Positions 1 through 6,768 of a stretch of DNA of 37,950 nucleotides are shown here, in pieces. Position 1 is the first letter of the stretch. Each line of letters starts with the position of its first letter. The DNA is taken from positions 1-37,950 of the forward strand of contig NZ_CP038638.1 in assembly GCF_004768545.1 (NCBI RefSeq), read 5' to 3'. The stretch comes from Cupriavidus oxalaticus (GTDB lineage: Bacteria; Pseudomonadota; Gammaproteobacteria; Burkholderiales; Burkholderiaceae). The translations under genes were made by a program, and so were the position numbers. The notes below the pieces were generated by a model. That model searched no databases and was not told where the DNA came from. It worked only from the letters and a program-made list of their open reading frames with translations.

Positions 1-118
1 CCGCGATAACACATGGGCGCAGGCCCGAAAGGAAGCTGATGATGAAAAAATGGCCGTGGCTGCTGCTCTGGCTGAGGTATCGCGCTGGCACTCGCCGGCT
101 GTTCCTCGCCATCCGTGA
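1..118 (+). CDS. Rz: i-spanin (Rz-like), C-terminal part; joins the window end
   Basis: The frame that opens at base 2 reads RDNTWAQARKEADDEK and ends with TGA at 116-118. The segment is charged and helical, as expected for the periplasmic coiled coil of a lambda Rz-type inner-membrane spanin. The ORF starting at GTG 37691 runs off the window end leaving two bases (GC); adding base 1 completes an Ala codon and the frame continues without a break into this segment. The joined protein is 125 residues. It would pair with the nested o-spanin to fuse inner and outer membranes in the last step of lysis. The gene itself is intact; only the cut point of the circular sequence splits it. Confidence 0.85.
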   Translation, partial: RDNTWAQARKEADDEKMAVAAALAEVSRWHSPAVPRHP

Positions 119-321
119 CTATCAGGCCCGATCCGCCGGACCCTGTCCGCGGAGAGCCGGCGCTGCCGCCCGACCTGGTGAAGCGCGAGCCGAAACTTGA
201 TCCGGCGACTGGAGGCGCTCTCTACGCCATCGCGGCCGACGGAAATGCCGGCATCCGCGATGCCAATGCCTGTATCGACATCTACAGCGAGGTCCGGCGG
301 CAGCTGAGCGCGGTGCCGTAG
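39..321 (+). CDS. Rz1: o-spanin lipoprotein (Rz1-like), nested in Rz, with a 1-base frameshift in the signal peptide
   Basis: A start at 39 or 42 behind AGGAAG reads MMKKWPWLLLWL, then the frame is lost. From 76 another frame reads GIALALAGCSS, a clear lipobox (LAGC, Cys at 100-102), and continues to TAG at 321 (VTIRPDPP..., Pro-rich, about 73 residues after the Cys). Removing one base near 75 joins the two halves into a perfect lipoprotein signal, so the base is either a sequencing insertion or an inactivating mutation. Position and nesting inside the 3' end of Rz are the classic two-component spanin arrangement. A plain ORF call would start at GTG 115 and miss the signal peptide. The product would be lipid-anchored in the outer membrane and bind the i-spanin across the periplasm. 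Confidence 0.75.
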
Positions 322-330
322 GCCCGGGGC

Positions 331-540
331 TTACACGTCTTGGGCGAGGCGCAGGGCTTGATCGATCTGGAGGTGCCGCACGATCTCGCCCCAGATCGAC
401 GAGGTGCTCATGACCTCGGCGGGCGACATGAAGCGAAGCGAGCCCAGCTGTCGGGCGGCGCGCTCGATGTAGGCCCGATCCAGGCAATCGAAGGAACACA
501 CCCGGGTGATCGCTTCTTCGTGCTTCGTGTTGGTCGACAT
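331..540 (-). CDS. hypothetical protein, 69 aa
   Basis: Leftward ORF. I chose the ATG at 540 (MSTNTKHEEAIT...) over the longer Arg-rich extension from 606, which looks like non-coding GC-rich sequence. The product is soluble, mildly charged, with no membrane segment; the middle (AYIERAARQLGSLRFMSPAEV) looks helical. It sits convergent to the spanin genes and divergent from the kfrA region, so it is transcribed alone from the 541-717 interval. The ribosome site is weak (GAAG). I do not recognise a family. The placement next to late genes on the opposite strand recalls single-gene cargo units, but that is only inference. Confidence 0.5.
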   Translation of the reverse strand: MSTNTKHEEAITRVCSFDCLDRAYIERAARQLGSLRFMSPAEVMSTSSIWGEIVRHLQIDQALRLAQDV

Positions 541-672
541 GACTGACTTCGGTGGTTTGGTGGAGGCCCAGATTATAGGGTTGGTGCGGCGCCGACGTCG
601 CGTCAAAAGCAGCTGTGTTTTGCGTCAAGCTGTCTCTCGCCTCTGCATGGTCGCGTCCGTCGATACTATCCG

Positions 673-705
673 TAACGTAATAACGAAACATAACGAAACG
701 TAACG
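673..705 (+). repeat. tandem TAACG repeats, probable KfrA operator
   Basis: TAACG occurs at 673, 681, 691 and 701, a near 10-bp period (one helical turn), ending 13 bases before the kfrA-like start at 718 and overlapping its ribosome site (GGAG 705-708). KfrA proteins of IncP plasmids are known to repress their own promoter by binding repeats there. A possible -10 (TACTAT, 664-669) lies just upstream; no good -35 is visible. The rest of 541-672 shows nothing else. Confidence 0.5.
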
Positions 706-717
706 GAGAATGTTGTT

Positions 718-1633
718 ATGGCACGGGAAGCAAGCATCACCCAGAGCAGGTCAACGCCGCCGCCGACGCGCTGCGGGCCGCCGGCACCAAGCCGACGGTG
801 GCGGGCGCTGCGCGAGAGGACTCGGATCGGGCAGCACCACCACCGTGATGCGGCTGCTGGCCGTGTGGCAGGGCGGGCAGGTCAAGCCGGCGGAGACACC
901 GGTCACGCTGCCGGCGGCGTTGCCAGCGCGCGCTGGTCGACTATGTCGGCCAGGCGGTGGCCGAGGGCAAGGCGGCGCTGGCCAATGACCTGGCCGAGCT
1001 GCAGCAGGTGAATGTGGATCTGGCGGTGGAGAGCGAGCGCCAGGTGGCGACGATCGAGCGGCTGGAGTCGGAGCTGGAGGCGACGCAGCGCGAGCGCGAT
1101 GTGCAGCGTGGTCGCATCGTGCAGCTGGAAGAGGATCTAGCCAGGCGCACCAGGAGGTGGCTGAGGAGCATATGGAGGCGGAGCTATCGCGCACCGAACT
1201 GGCCAAGGCGCAGCTGCGCCTGGAGGCGATGCCGCGGTTGCAGGAGGAGCTGGCCGCCGTGCGTGCCGCGCTGGAGGCGGAGCGCGGCGCCCGGGCGGAG
1301 GCTGATCGGGTCGCGGCAGTCGCGCGCGCCATGCAGGAGGGGGAAACCAAGGCGCTGGTCAAGGCGGAAAAGGAACTGACCGCCGCGCACGCCGAGCTGG
1401 AGAAGCGCCAGCGCATATCTATGGCCTGAGCGACAGCCTGCAACAAGCAGCAGGCTGTCACCTATGAGGTCAACTCCAAGCTGGGCTACTCCGACGAGCA
1501 GCTGCGCCGGACACAGGACGAGCTGGCGGCCGTGCGCGCCCAGCTGGCGGCGCTCTCGCCGGCCGAGGCTGCGCCAGAAGAAAAGCCCGCCGCCGGCGTC
1601 CGCAAGCGCAAGACCGACGATGCCAAGAGCTAA
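718..1633 (+). pseudogene. kfrA: KfrA-like plasmid DNA-binding protein, broken by about seven single-base indels
   Basis: Following the frames piecewise restores one protein of about 304 residues: MAREASITQ, EQVNAAADALRAAGTKPTVAG, VRER, LGSGSTTTVMRLLAVW (N-terminal KfrA DNA-binding domain), then a long Ala/Glu-rich coiled coil (LQQVNVDLAVESERQ..., ELAAVRAALEAERG...), ending KRKTDDAKS at TAA 1631-1633. Frame changes are needed near 744 (deletion), 808 and 820 (insertions), 923 (insertion), 1137 and 1416 (deletions) and 1459 (insertion). The corrected frames contain no stop and keep family-like residues, so the indels look like sequence errors rather than old decay. KfrA is an autoregulator of plasmid partition/stability modules. 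Start 718 has GGAG nine bases upstream. As written, only fragments such as 957-1379 and 1157-1429 are open. Confidence 0.75.
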
Positions 1634-1649
1634 CCACCAGGAGACGACG

Positions 1650-1865
1650 ATGGGCTACCAGAGCGACGAACCCGAGTTCCACCACTACCGCTGCCATCTG
1701 CGCAGCGTCCCGGGCATGTGGGCCACCTACGATGGGCACGTCGATGTGTGGGCGCCCAGCGAGGATGAGGTATTCCAACGTGCCGTTCGCCAGCTGGCGC
1801 GCACCTCGTTCCCTGATCGCCCCAGCATGTCGTCCTGGCGCCTTGATCGCATCGAGCGCCTGTAG
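1650..1865 (+). CDS. hypothetical protein, 71 aa, downstream of kfrA
   Basis: ATG at 1650 follows the kfrA stop by 16 bases behind a good ribosome site (CAGGAG), so the two genes form one unit. The product MGYQSDEPEFHHYRCHLRSV... is soluble and rich in His, Arg and aromatic residues (WATYDGHVDVWAPSEDEVF). I recognise no family. A longer in-frame ORF starts at 1464 but its extra part overlaps the kfrA 3' end and is a frame shadow. A strong rho-independent terminator follows at 1919. By position it belongs to the plasmid-maintenance unit; role unknown. Confidence 0.6.
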   Translation: MGYQSDEPEFHHYRCHLRSVPGMWATYDGHVDVWAPSEDEVFQRAVRQLARTSFPDRPSMSSWRLDRIERL

Positions 1866-1918
1866 CCTGCGCAGCCTGCAGGTCCATCGCATATATGTGT
1901 TCGACCTACCTGAATTCG

Positions 1919-1941
1919 GGCCCGCCGCGCGCGGGCCTTTT
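1919..1941 (+). terminator. rho-independent terminator
   Basis: Perfect 7-bp stem GGCCCGC / GCGGGCC with a 5-base loop, followed by TTTT, 53 bases after the stop of the 1650-1865 gene. It closes the kfrA unit. The other strand lacks a T run, so it works for rightward transcripts only. Confidence 0.8.
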
Positions 1942-1948
1942 CACGTCA

Positions 1949-2206
1949 TCACCCCGTCAGGCTGTTGCCGCGGGCGCGCTGCACCTGGCCGCGCGCGTCG
2001 GCCGCGTCGTCGAGCTGCAGCAGCACGGTGAGGCCGGTCGGTGTACCCCAGGCCGGCAGCGTGTCGGCGCCGCGCACCGGCAGGGTGTCGTCGCCCAGCA
2101 GCGCCTCGACCGGGGCCGCGCCCAGGCCTTCGGCCGAAAAGCCCTGGAGCAGCGCGATCAGTTCGTCGACGGTGAGGGCGACCGGCGGCAGAATCTTGGT
2201 GGTCAT
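1949..2206 (-). CDS. hypothetical protein, 85 aa
   Basis: Leftward gene. The ATG at 2206 is chosen because GGAG sits eight bases upstream and MTTKILPPVALTVDELIALLQ looks like a true N-terminus; the ORF opens 20 codons earlier without such a site. The product has a helical Leu-rich start, an acidic middle (VEALLGDDTLPV) and a polar tail. Family not recognised. It is convergent with the kfrA unit and lies downstream of repA on the same strand, 235 bases away. The interval 2207-2441 shows no gene or clear signal that I can support. Confidence 0.55.
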   Translation of the reverse strand: MTTKILPPVALTVDELIALLQGFSAEGLGAAPVEALLGDDTLPVRGADTLPAWGTPTGLTVLLQLDDAADARGQVQRARGNSLTG

Positions 2207-2441
2207 GGGGAATCTCCGGTTTTTAACGTAATCAGGCTTATCCGCGAAGCGGCGTATCGGGCACAAACTGGCCGGCGCGACGGGGTGTTCGGGCGCTGCG
2301 CGTGCCTTGGCCGGCGCATTTCCGCTGGCGCTGCGGTGGGCGAGTTATCGGCATTGCCCTTTGGGGCGCACTTTGGCCCGGAGCGATTTGGGGTCGGTGC
2401 GAAGTGGCGCCGGGCAAGGCTTTGCGGGCGACGCGCATGGG

Positions 2442-3449
2442 CTACCAGTCCTTGATGCGCCGTGGCACGCTAGTCTTCGAGGGCTCCATGTATAGGCCGG
2501 ATGCCTTCGGCTCGACCTTGGCCTGTGGGTAGACTGTCAGCACCTTCTTGAGTGCGGGCAGGAAGTTCTCGCGGAATTTCTTGAGGGTCTTGGTCTCGCT
2601 GCCGAACTGCTCGTGCAGGGCGTCCCACGGGACCGTGGTCGACTTGGCCAGTGAGAAGTTGCGGTAGGTCATCCAGCAGTACAAGTCGAGCGCCATCGGA
2701 GAGGAGCGCAGCGCGCGCAGCGCACGTAGGTCGACCGGCACCGGGTTGGCCTTGGTCTCCTCAAAAAACCGTTCGCCCAGCAGGATGGTGGATTGCCAGA
2801 GGCCGGCTTGACCGGGATGGCTGGTGGACCAAAAGAGATTGGCGTTTTCGGCCACATCGAGCTTCTGCAGCTGCAGATCCTCTTCCACGGAGGCGCCGCC
2901 GATCTGTGCGGAAATGTCGGCCAGGAAGAGCCGCATCATCTGGTCGCGCAAGCGCGTGCGTGCGCCGTTCTTGCCGCCGCTGCGATGCTCGCCGATGCCT
3001 AGCTCGGCCATGAACGCTGCAAGGCTGTCGCCGAGAACAATGGTGCGCTCCTTCGTGCGAACGACTTCCGCCCCGATCCATGCGAGCATCAGCCGAGGGT
3101 AGGAGCCGTAGGGATAGCCAATGCGCTCCCACTTCCCTGCCCTGTTCTTCGCGTGGCCTTGCTTGATGATCAGGCTGGTCTTGCCGACAGTGCGTTCCCA
3201 TACCTCCAGCGACCGTAGCGGCTCACGATACGGCAGGGTAGCCTGCACCAGGGTGCGGCCCATGTAGCCTGTCATGCCGGCCCGGAAGGCGTCCTCGGCC
3301 TCGATGGCGCGGGCTTCGGTCACCAGGCGATCGTCGATCGCGGGGCTCACCGCACTGCGCGGCGCGTAAATGCGCTTGCGCTTGGGCTTCGCCGGTGCTT
3401 CCGTGGGTGAAGGCGTTAGCTCGAAGGCTCCAGAAGCCTTGTCATCCAT
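2442..3449 (-). CDS. repA: plasmid replication initiator, RepA family (RepA_C type)
   Basis: The 335-residue product carries the signature of plasmid-encoded RepA proteins in its middle (GYPYGSYPRLMLAWIGAEVV, then RTKERTIVLGDSLAAFMAELG) and a second conserved block near the C-terminus (ALRALRSSPMALDLYCWMTYR). Such proteins bind iterons and open the origin for host DnaA, DnaB and polymerase. The start at 3449 (MDDKASGAFEL) is chosen for the upstream AGGGAAG; longer starts run to 3518. The gene reads away from the iterons at 3713-3872 and has an inverted iteron pair in its promoter region (3506-3527), so it is probably self-repressed. It is the maintenance initiator; the lytic cycle probably uses the O-like protein at 13124. 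Confidence 0.88.
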   Translation of the reverse strand: MDDKASGAFELTPSPTEAPAKPKRKRIYAPRSAVSPAIDDRLVTEARAIEAEDAFRAGMTGYMGRTLVQATLPYREPLRSLEVWERTVGKTSLIIKQGHAKNRAGKWERIGYPYGSYPRLMLAWIGAEVVRTKERTIVLGDSLAAFMAELGIGEHRSGGKNGARTRLRDQMMRLFLADISAQIGGASVEEDLQLQKLDVAENANLFWSTSHPGQAGLWQSTILLGERFFEETKANPVPVDLRALRALRSSPMALDLYCWMTYRNFSLAKSTTVPWDALHEQFGSETKTLKKFRENFLPALKKVLTVYPQAKVEPKASGLYMEPSKTSVPRRIKDW

Positions 3450-3505
3450 CGCTTGCACTTCCCTGCTCCTCATCGTATCGGTTGGCAACATAGCACGGTC
3501 CTGCA

Positions 3506-3527
3506 CCCCACTTCGCATAAGTGGGGG
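3506..3527. promoter_or_regulatory. RepA autoregulatory operator (inverted iteron pair)
   Basis: Inverted repeat CCCCACTT (3506-3513), 5-base centre CGCAT, AAGTGGGG (3519-3526). Read on the minus strand, 3527-3514 is CCCCCACTTATGCG, one base from the iteron sequence CCCCCACCTATGCG. It lies 57 bases upstream of the repA start. Inverted half-iterons in the rep promoter are the known target through which Rep dimers repress their own gene in iteron plasmids. Confidence 0.75.
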
Positions 3528-3602
3528 CGCTCTGTTTTGATGTTCGGTATTTCATCAGCTCGTCGCGCGCCCTCGCGAAACGTGGGCAACCGAAGGTTGT
3601 CC

Positions 3603-3665
3603 ACTGCAGCGATGCGCCCTACTAGCAAAGCTAAAAGTAAACCTACTGCTAAAAGCAAAACCTAG
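3603..3665. other. A/T-richer segment beside the iterons, possible DNA-unwinding element
   Basis: Between the Rep operator and the iterons lies a stretch clearly richer in A than its surroundings, with the near-repeat GCTAAAAGTAAACC (3629) and GCTAAAAGCAAAACC (3644). Repeated AT-rich motifs next to iterons are the usual melting site of such origins. Assigned from composition and place only. Confidence 0.4.
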
Positions 3666-3712
3666 GCGGAGTTCTTTTCCCTGCTTGGTCAATGGCTTAG
3701 GTGGTGTTTTGG

Positions 3713-3872
3713 CCCCCACCTATGCGAGGCCATGCCCCCACCTATGCGAAAAATCGCCCCCACCTATGCGGCCTGCCCGCCCCCACACATGCGAGCGGTC
3801 GCCCCCACATATGCGGGGAAAAGTGCGGCAATCCACAGGCTTTGTCCACAGGTGCGCGCCCCCACGTATGCG
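3713..3872 (+). repeat. six origin iterons (oriV)
   Basis: CCCCCACCTATGCG occurs at 3713-3726, 3735-3748 and 3757-3770. Variants CCCCCACACATGCG at 3780-3793, CCCCCACATATGCG at 3802-3815 and CCCCCACGTATGCG at 3859-3872 complete the set. The first five are spaced 22, 22, 23 and 22 bp, two helical turns, so Rep monomers would line up on one face. The sixth is separated by DnaA-box-like sites. All share orientation. Together with repA and its operator this is a complete iteron-type plasmid origin. The stretch 3450-3875 holds no gene I can support. Confidence 0.92.
3829..3850 (+). promoter_or_regulatory. DnaA-box-like sites in the origin
   Basis: TTGTCCACA at 3842-3850 differs by one base from the consensus TTATCCACA, and CAATCCACA at 3829-3837 by two. 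Both lie between iterons 5 and 6 in the same orientation. Host DnaA binding next to iterons is usual in RepA-driven origins. Confidence 0.55.
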
Positions 3873-3875
3873 AGC

Positions 3876-3900
3876 AAAGTGTCCCACTTGGGGACACTTT
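3876..3900. repeat. 25-bp palindrome copy 1, candidate parS
   Basis: AAAGTGTCCC, centre ACTTG, GGGACACTTT. An identical copy, centre included, lies at 5691-5715, so the two sites flank parB-parA exactly. This copy starts at the last base of the parB stop codon and abuts iteron 6. Alternative: a terminator for the leftward parAB transcript, but the T run here is short (TTTGC). Confidence 0.6.
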
Positions 3901-4787
3901 CAGGTGCCCTGTTCTAGCAGTTCCTGCAGGAAGGCCTGCAGCTTCTCGGCCTTGTCTTGCGGCAGCGCCTGGTGCGAGACCTTGATCACTAGCTCGGTGG
4001 GAGTGCGTGCGATGGTGCCGATGCGCGCCCTGCCCTGCTTCAGGATGATCGGCTTCGCGGCTTCAGACTTGTCCGCTGGCTTGGCTTCCGGCTGCTGTAG
4101 GAATGCGACCACCCGGCCCTGCTCCAGCTTGTTGTCGGCGACCAAGTCCAGTGCTTCATTCAGTCGGCCGGCGAGTGCTGGGGCATCCTTGATTGCCTGG
4201 ACGATGTCGCTGGCCGCCCTCCTCCCGATCAGGTCGGGCTGTTTGCGCAGGCGCTCTGTGACCTCGTCGGGGAGGTCGCGGAATGCCAGATAGCGATACA
4301 GCTCGGACCGGGCGAGGTTCAGAGCTTTCGCTAGATGGCTGCGCTTGGGGAAGCGCTCTTCGAGCTGGCGCATGCCCTCGGCAATCTCGAAGTCTGTGAG
4401 TCCCTCTCTGTCGATGTTCTCCGACAGCGCCATGGCGGCAGACTGGCCATCATCGGCGTCGATGACGATGGCCTCGATCGTCGGCTTGTTCAGCAGGCGA
4501 TGGGCGCGCAGGCGGCGCTCGCCGGCGATGATCTCGTAGCCGTCGTCGAGTGGGCGAACCGTAATGGGTTGCGTCAGGCCGATCTGTGCGATGGATTCAG
4601 CCAGGTCGCGGATACCCTCGTCGGAGAATGCCAGCCGTGGCTGGAAGCGATTCGGGGTAATTCTGTCGAGCGGGATCTTGGTGTGCTTGCGGCCGATGTC
4701 GAAGTCGTCAGAAAACTCCGCCTCGTGGTGAGTCTTCCGGTTGATCTCCGCCTGCTGCGCGAGCAGTGCCTTGAGGTTCTTGCTCAC
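3900..4787 (-). CDS. parB: ParB partition protein (centromere-binding CTPase family)
   Basis: The 295-residue ParB/Spo0J-type protein shows box I (NRFQPR, about residues 46-51), the CTP-binding box II (GERRLRAH, 89-96), and a helix-turn-helix region with KRSHLAKALNLARSELYRYL around 147-166. The C-terminal third is a Lys/Glu-rich dimerisation tail. It would bind the parS sites, slide or spread on DNA using CTP, and link the plasmid to ParA. Its ATG overlaps the parA stop (ATGA at 4784-4787), so the two are translationally coupled. No truncation is visible. Confidence 0.93.
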   Translation of the reverse strand: MSKNLKALLAQQAEINRKTHHEAEFSDDFDIGRKHTKIPLDRITPNRFQPRLAFSDEGIRDLAESIAQIGLTQPITVRPLDDGYEIIAGERRLRAHRLLNKPTIEAIVIDADDGQSAAMALSENIDREGLTDFEIAEGMRQLEERFPKRSHLAKALNLARSELYRYLAFRDLPDEVTERLRKQPDLIGRRAASDIVQAIKDAPALAGRLNEALDLVADNKLEQGRVVAFLQQPEAKPADKSEAAKPIILKQGRARIGTIARTPTELVIKVSHQALPQDKAEKLQAFLQELLEQGT

Positions 4788-5617
4788 GCGGCGGCCTCCT
4801 CGGCCAGCACATCGTCGCTGACCTTGAGTTGCAGCTGCTTGGCCAGCGCGGCGGCCAGCTGACGGAACTGTCGGGCCGGCTTCGAGCTGCGATCCACGCC
4901 GTGCGTGCTGGTCTTCAGGACGGCGGCTTTCTGCACGGCGGTGCCTTGCGAGATCTTCTCGGGAAGCAGCTTGCCGAACGTCTTCTCGGCCTGGCCGGCG
5001 AGCAGCTTGCAGATCGTTTGGCGATCGTCGTACTTGATCAGCAGCGCACCAAGCATTTCGAGATCCGGATTGATGCGGCGGATCTGCGTGACCTTCTTGA
5101 GTAGATCCTCGGCGCCATAGAGGCCGTACTGGTCGCCGGCTTCGATTGGGACAATCACGTGCGTGGCGGCGGCCAGCGCGTTGCTGGCCAGCAGCTTGAG
5201 GCTGGGCGGGCAGTCGATCAGGATTACGTCAAACACCGCGATTGCAGGCTGCAGCTTGCTGCGCAGTTCTTCGTTGGGTCGAGGGGATAGGTCTTTGAGT
5301 TCGTCCTCGGCCTTGCCCAGGGCGAGGCTGCCCGAGATCAGGCTCACGCCCTCGATGGTGGTTTCCTCCTGTACGGCGAGTGGCAGCATCGAGTCGTCGC
5401 CTGTGAGCAGCTCGGCCGACGACACAGGCACTTTGGAGGGGTGAGTATTGCCGATGTGCAGCGTGGCGTTGGCTTGCGGGTCGAGGTCGACGACCAGAAC
5501 GCTGTTGCCTTGGCGCGCGAATTCGCTGGCCAGGTTGACGGTGGACGTGGTCTTTCCGCAACCGCCCTTGTGGTTGACGATCGCGATGACCTTGGCCTTC
5601 TTCGTTTCTTCGCTCAT
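4784..5617 (-). CDS. parA: ParA partition ATPase
   Basis: The 277-residue Walker-type ATPase has a deviant Walker A motif KGGCGKTT at residues 17-24, a switch region DLDPQAN (about 45-51) and Walker B VILIDCPPS. There is no N-terminal HTH extension, so it is of the short (type Ib-like) kind, although the pair is in the usual parA-then-parB order. It moves plasmid copies along the nucleoid to both daughter cells. It is first in the leftward operon; a palindrome overlapping a possible promoter lies just upstream (5647-5678). Confidence 0.93.
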   Translation of the reverse strand: MSEETKKAKVIAIVNHKGGCGKTTSTVNLASEFARQGNSVLVVDLDPQANATLHIGNTHPSKVPVSSAELLTGDDSMLPLAVQEETTIEGVSLISGSLALGKAEDELKDLSPRPNEELRSKLQPAIAVFDVILIDCPPSLKLLASNALAAATHVIVPIEAGDQYGLYGAEDLLKKVTQIRRINPDLEMLGALLIKYDDRQTICKLLAGQAEKTFGKLLPEKISQGTAVQKAAVLKTSTHGVDRSSKPARQFRQLAAALAKQLQLKVSDDVLAEEAAA

Positions 5618-5646
5618 GTTTTCGTGTGCGTTGTAGTGGACACGCG

Positions 5647-5678
5647 TGAACGATATACGTTGAAAACGTGAATGGCAA
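5647..5678 (-). promoter_or_regulatory. candidate parAB promoter with overlapping palindrome
   Basis: On the minus strand TTGCCA (5678-5673) precedes TATATC (5657-5652) by 15 bp, a short but possible spacing. The -10 lies inside the imperfect palindrome TGAACG-atata-CGTTGA (5647-5663). par operons are commonly self-repressed through such sites. Low confidence on the exact promoter. Confidence 0.35.
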
Positions 5679-5690
5679 GGCGCAAATAAA

Positions 5691-5715
5691 AAAGTGTCCC
5701 ACTTGGGGACACTTT
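5691..5715. repeat. 25-bp palindrome copy 2, candidate parS; may also terminate transcription
   Basis: Identical in all 25 bases to the copy at 3876-3900. Here A-tracts flank both sides, so on each strand the hairpin is followed by a T run. It could end the leftward early operon (last stop at 5738) as well as act as a centromere site upstream of parA. Confidence 0.6.
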
Positions 5716-5737
5716 TCTTTGTGGCGTTGCCGTCGCG

Positions 5738-6121
5738 CTACGGCACGTTGTTTCCGTGACTGTTCTTCCACGTGCTGAACGGAAGTCCGATCAGGCGGTT
5801 GTACCGTTGGCGTGCTTCCGTGTCTGAATCAAGCTCCGACCGTGATTGAATGCCGCACGCGTCTCGAACAACGGCGGCAGCCCGTTCTTTATCGTGCAGA
5901 GTGTTGTGCTGGAGCCAGAGCGCCGCAAAGCGGTGCGACAGGAAGCGCTGGAACTGCGGGTTGCTGCACAGGATGCTGGCAATGCGGGCGAGGGCAGGGC
6001 GGGCTGACTCCTTTTTGACGGTCATTTGATAGGAGGGGGTGATATCTGCGCTGTCCCTGGCGCTGGCGCGGCTTTCCTGTTTGATGGTCATTTGATTGGC
6101 CGCGGGTGGGATGCTGATCAT
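5738..6121 (-). CDS. phage hypothetical protein, 127 aa
   Basis: Last gene of the leftward early operon; its ATG overlaps the previous stop (ATGA). The C-terminal part (QFQRFLSHRFAALW..., then GIQSRSELDSDTEARQRYNRLIGLPFSTW) has a pattern, SRxELDxD then PFxxW, that I recall from small phage proteins of unknown role. The N-terminal 45 residues contain a repeat, QMTIKQESR and QMTVKKESA, encoded by two similar DNA stretches 62 bases apart (about 6009-6032 and 6071-6094), so translation might also begin at either internal Met. No membrane segment. Confidence 0.65.
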   Translation of the reverse strand: MISIPPAANQMTIKQESRASARDSADITPSYQMTVKKESARPALARIASILCSNPQFQRFLSHRFAALWLQHNTLHDKERAAAVVRDACGIQSRSELDSDTEARQRYNRLIGLPFSTWKNSHGNNVP

Positions 6122-6768
6122 GGCGCGGCCCTCCGGAACTCAACCACCCACACCCACGGGTTGGCATGCCACGCGCCGGCGCCGTTGATGCCGTTCCATA
6201 GATCGACGAATTGCTCCCGTGCTGTCTGCCCATCATCCTCATATCCATCGCCGCCTGTAGTGCTCCAGCCACGCACGCCCTCGGCGCGCGCGTCGGCCTC
6301 GCTGCAGTCGTTCAGCCGCTCGGCGCGCACGCCGGTGATTTCTAGCGTGATGCGCGACGCCCAGCGCGGCATGTGGATGGACGGCCGCCATATGGGCTGC
6401 TCGGCTTCGTAGGGGTCAAGCCCATCGGCGGCGTACACCAGGGTGCCGTGCTCGCGCGCTTCGTCCACGTCCAGGTCATCCGGCTTTAGGTATGGGCCGC
6501 GCTTCACGCGGTAATCGTCGCAGTACCAAGTCTCGCGCACCCACAGGCGGTCGCCGGGCTTTCCGTGCCGGCAGAACGGCAGGATGTAGTCGAGGTCGCG
6601 CGGGTCCACCGCCCCGCCTTCCGGCAGACCGAAAATCTCGCCGATGGCCGCGGCCGCCCGCAGTTCTTCCCGCGTCCGCTCATCGATGACGCGGCGGGTC
6701 TGCGTCTTCTTGCTGTCCAGGATGGCGCGCACCATGGCGCCGCTGAAAAGAATAGGGCGGTCAGCCAT
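6118..6768 (-). CDS. ASCH-like phage protein of unknown role, 216 aa
   Basis: The protein begins RPILFSGAMVRAILDSKKTQTRR and continues with CRHGKPGDRLWVRETW and PRWASRITLEITGVRAERLND. This order is that of a common phage protein related to ASCH/PUA-fold nucleic-acid-binding domains, often labelled a morphogenesis or hypothetical protein in lambdoid phages. The fold suggests RNA or modified-base recognition, but no substrate is known. Full length for the family. Its start overlaps the end of the upstream gene by eight bases. Confidence 0.75.
   Translation of the reverse strand: MADRPILFSGAMVRAILDSKKTQTRRVIDERTREELRAAAAIGEIFGLPEGGAVDPRDLDYILPFCRHGKPGDRLWVRETWYCDDYRVKRGPYLKPDDLDVDEAREHGTLVYAADGLDPYEAEQPIWRPSIHMPRWASRITLEITGVRAERLNDCSEADARAEGVRGWSTTGGDGYEDDGQTAREQFVDLWNGINGAGAWHANPWVWVVEFRRAAP

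Noticed and set aside
122..691. Minus-strand ORF of 189 codons over the spanin end
   Set aside because: Arg/Pro-rich shadow of the o-spanin and of the 331-540 gene in another frame.
2238..2438. Minus-strand ORF starting three bases after the repA stop
   Set aside because: Arg/Pro/Gln-rich composition and no ribosome site; most likely chance in GC-rich DNA.
3453..3665. Rightward ORF across the Rep operator
   Set aside because: It overlaps the repA start and operator, has no ribosome site, and its Lys/Ser tail only reflects the A-rich origin segment.
5691..5715. Treating the palindrome as only a terminator
   Set aside because: The copy at 3876 has a poor T run and both copies share the non-symmetric centre, so a binding site is kept as first choice.
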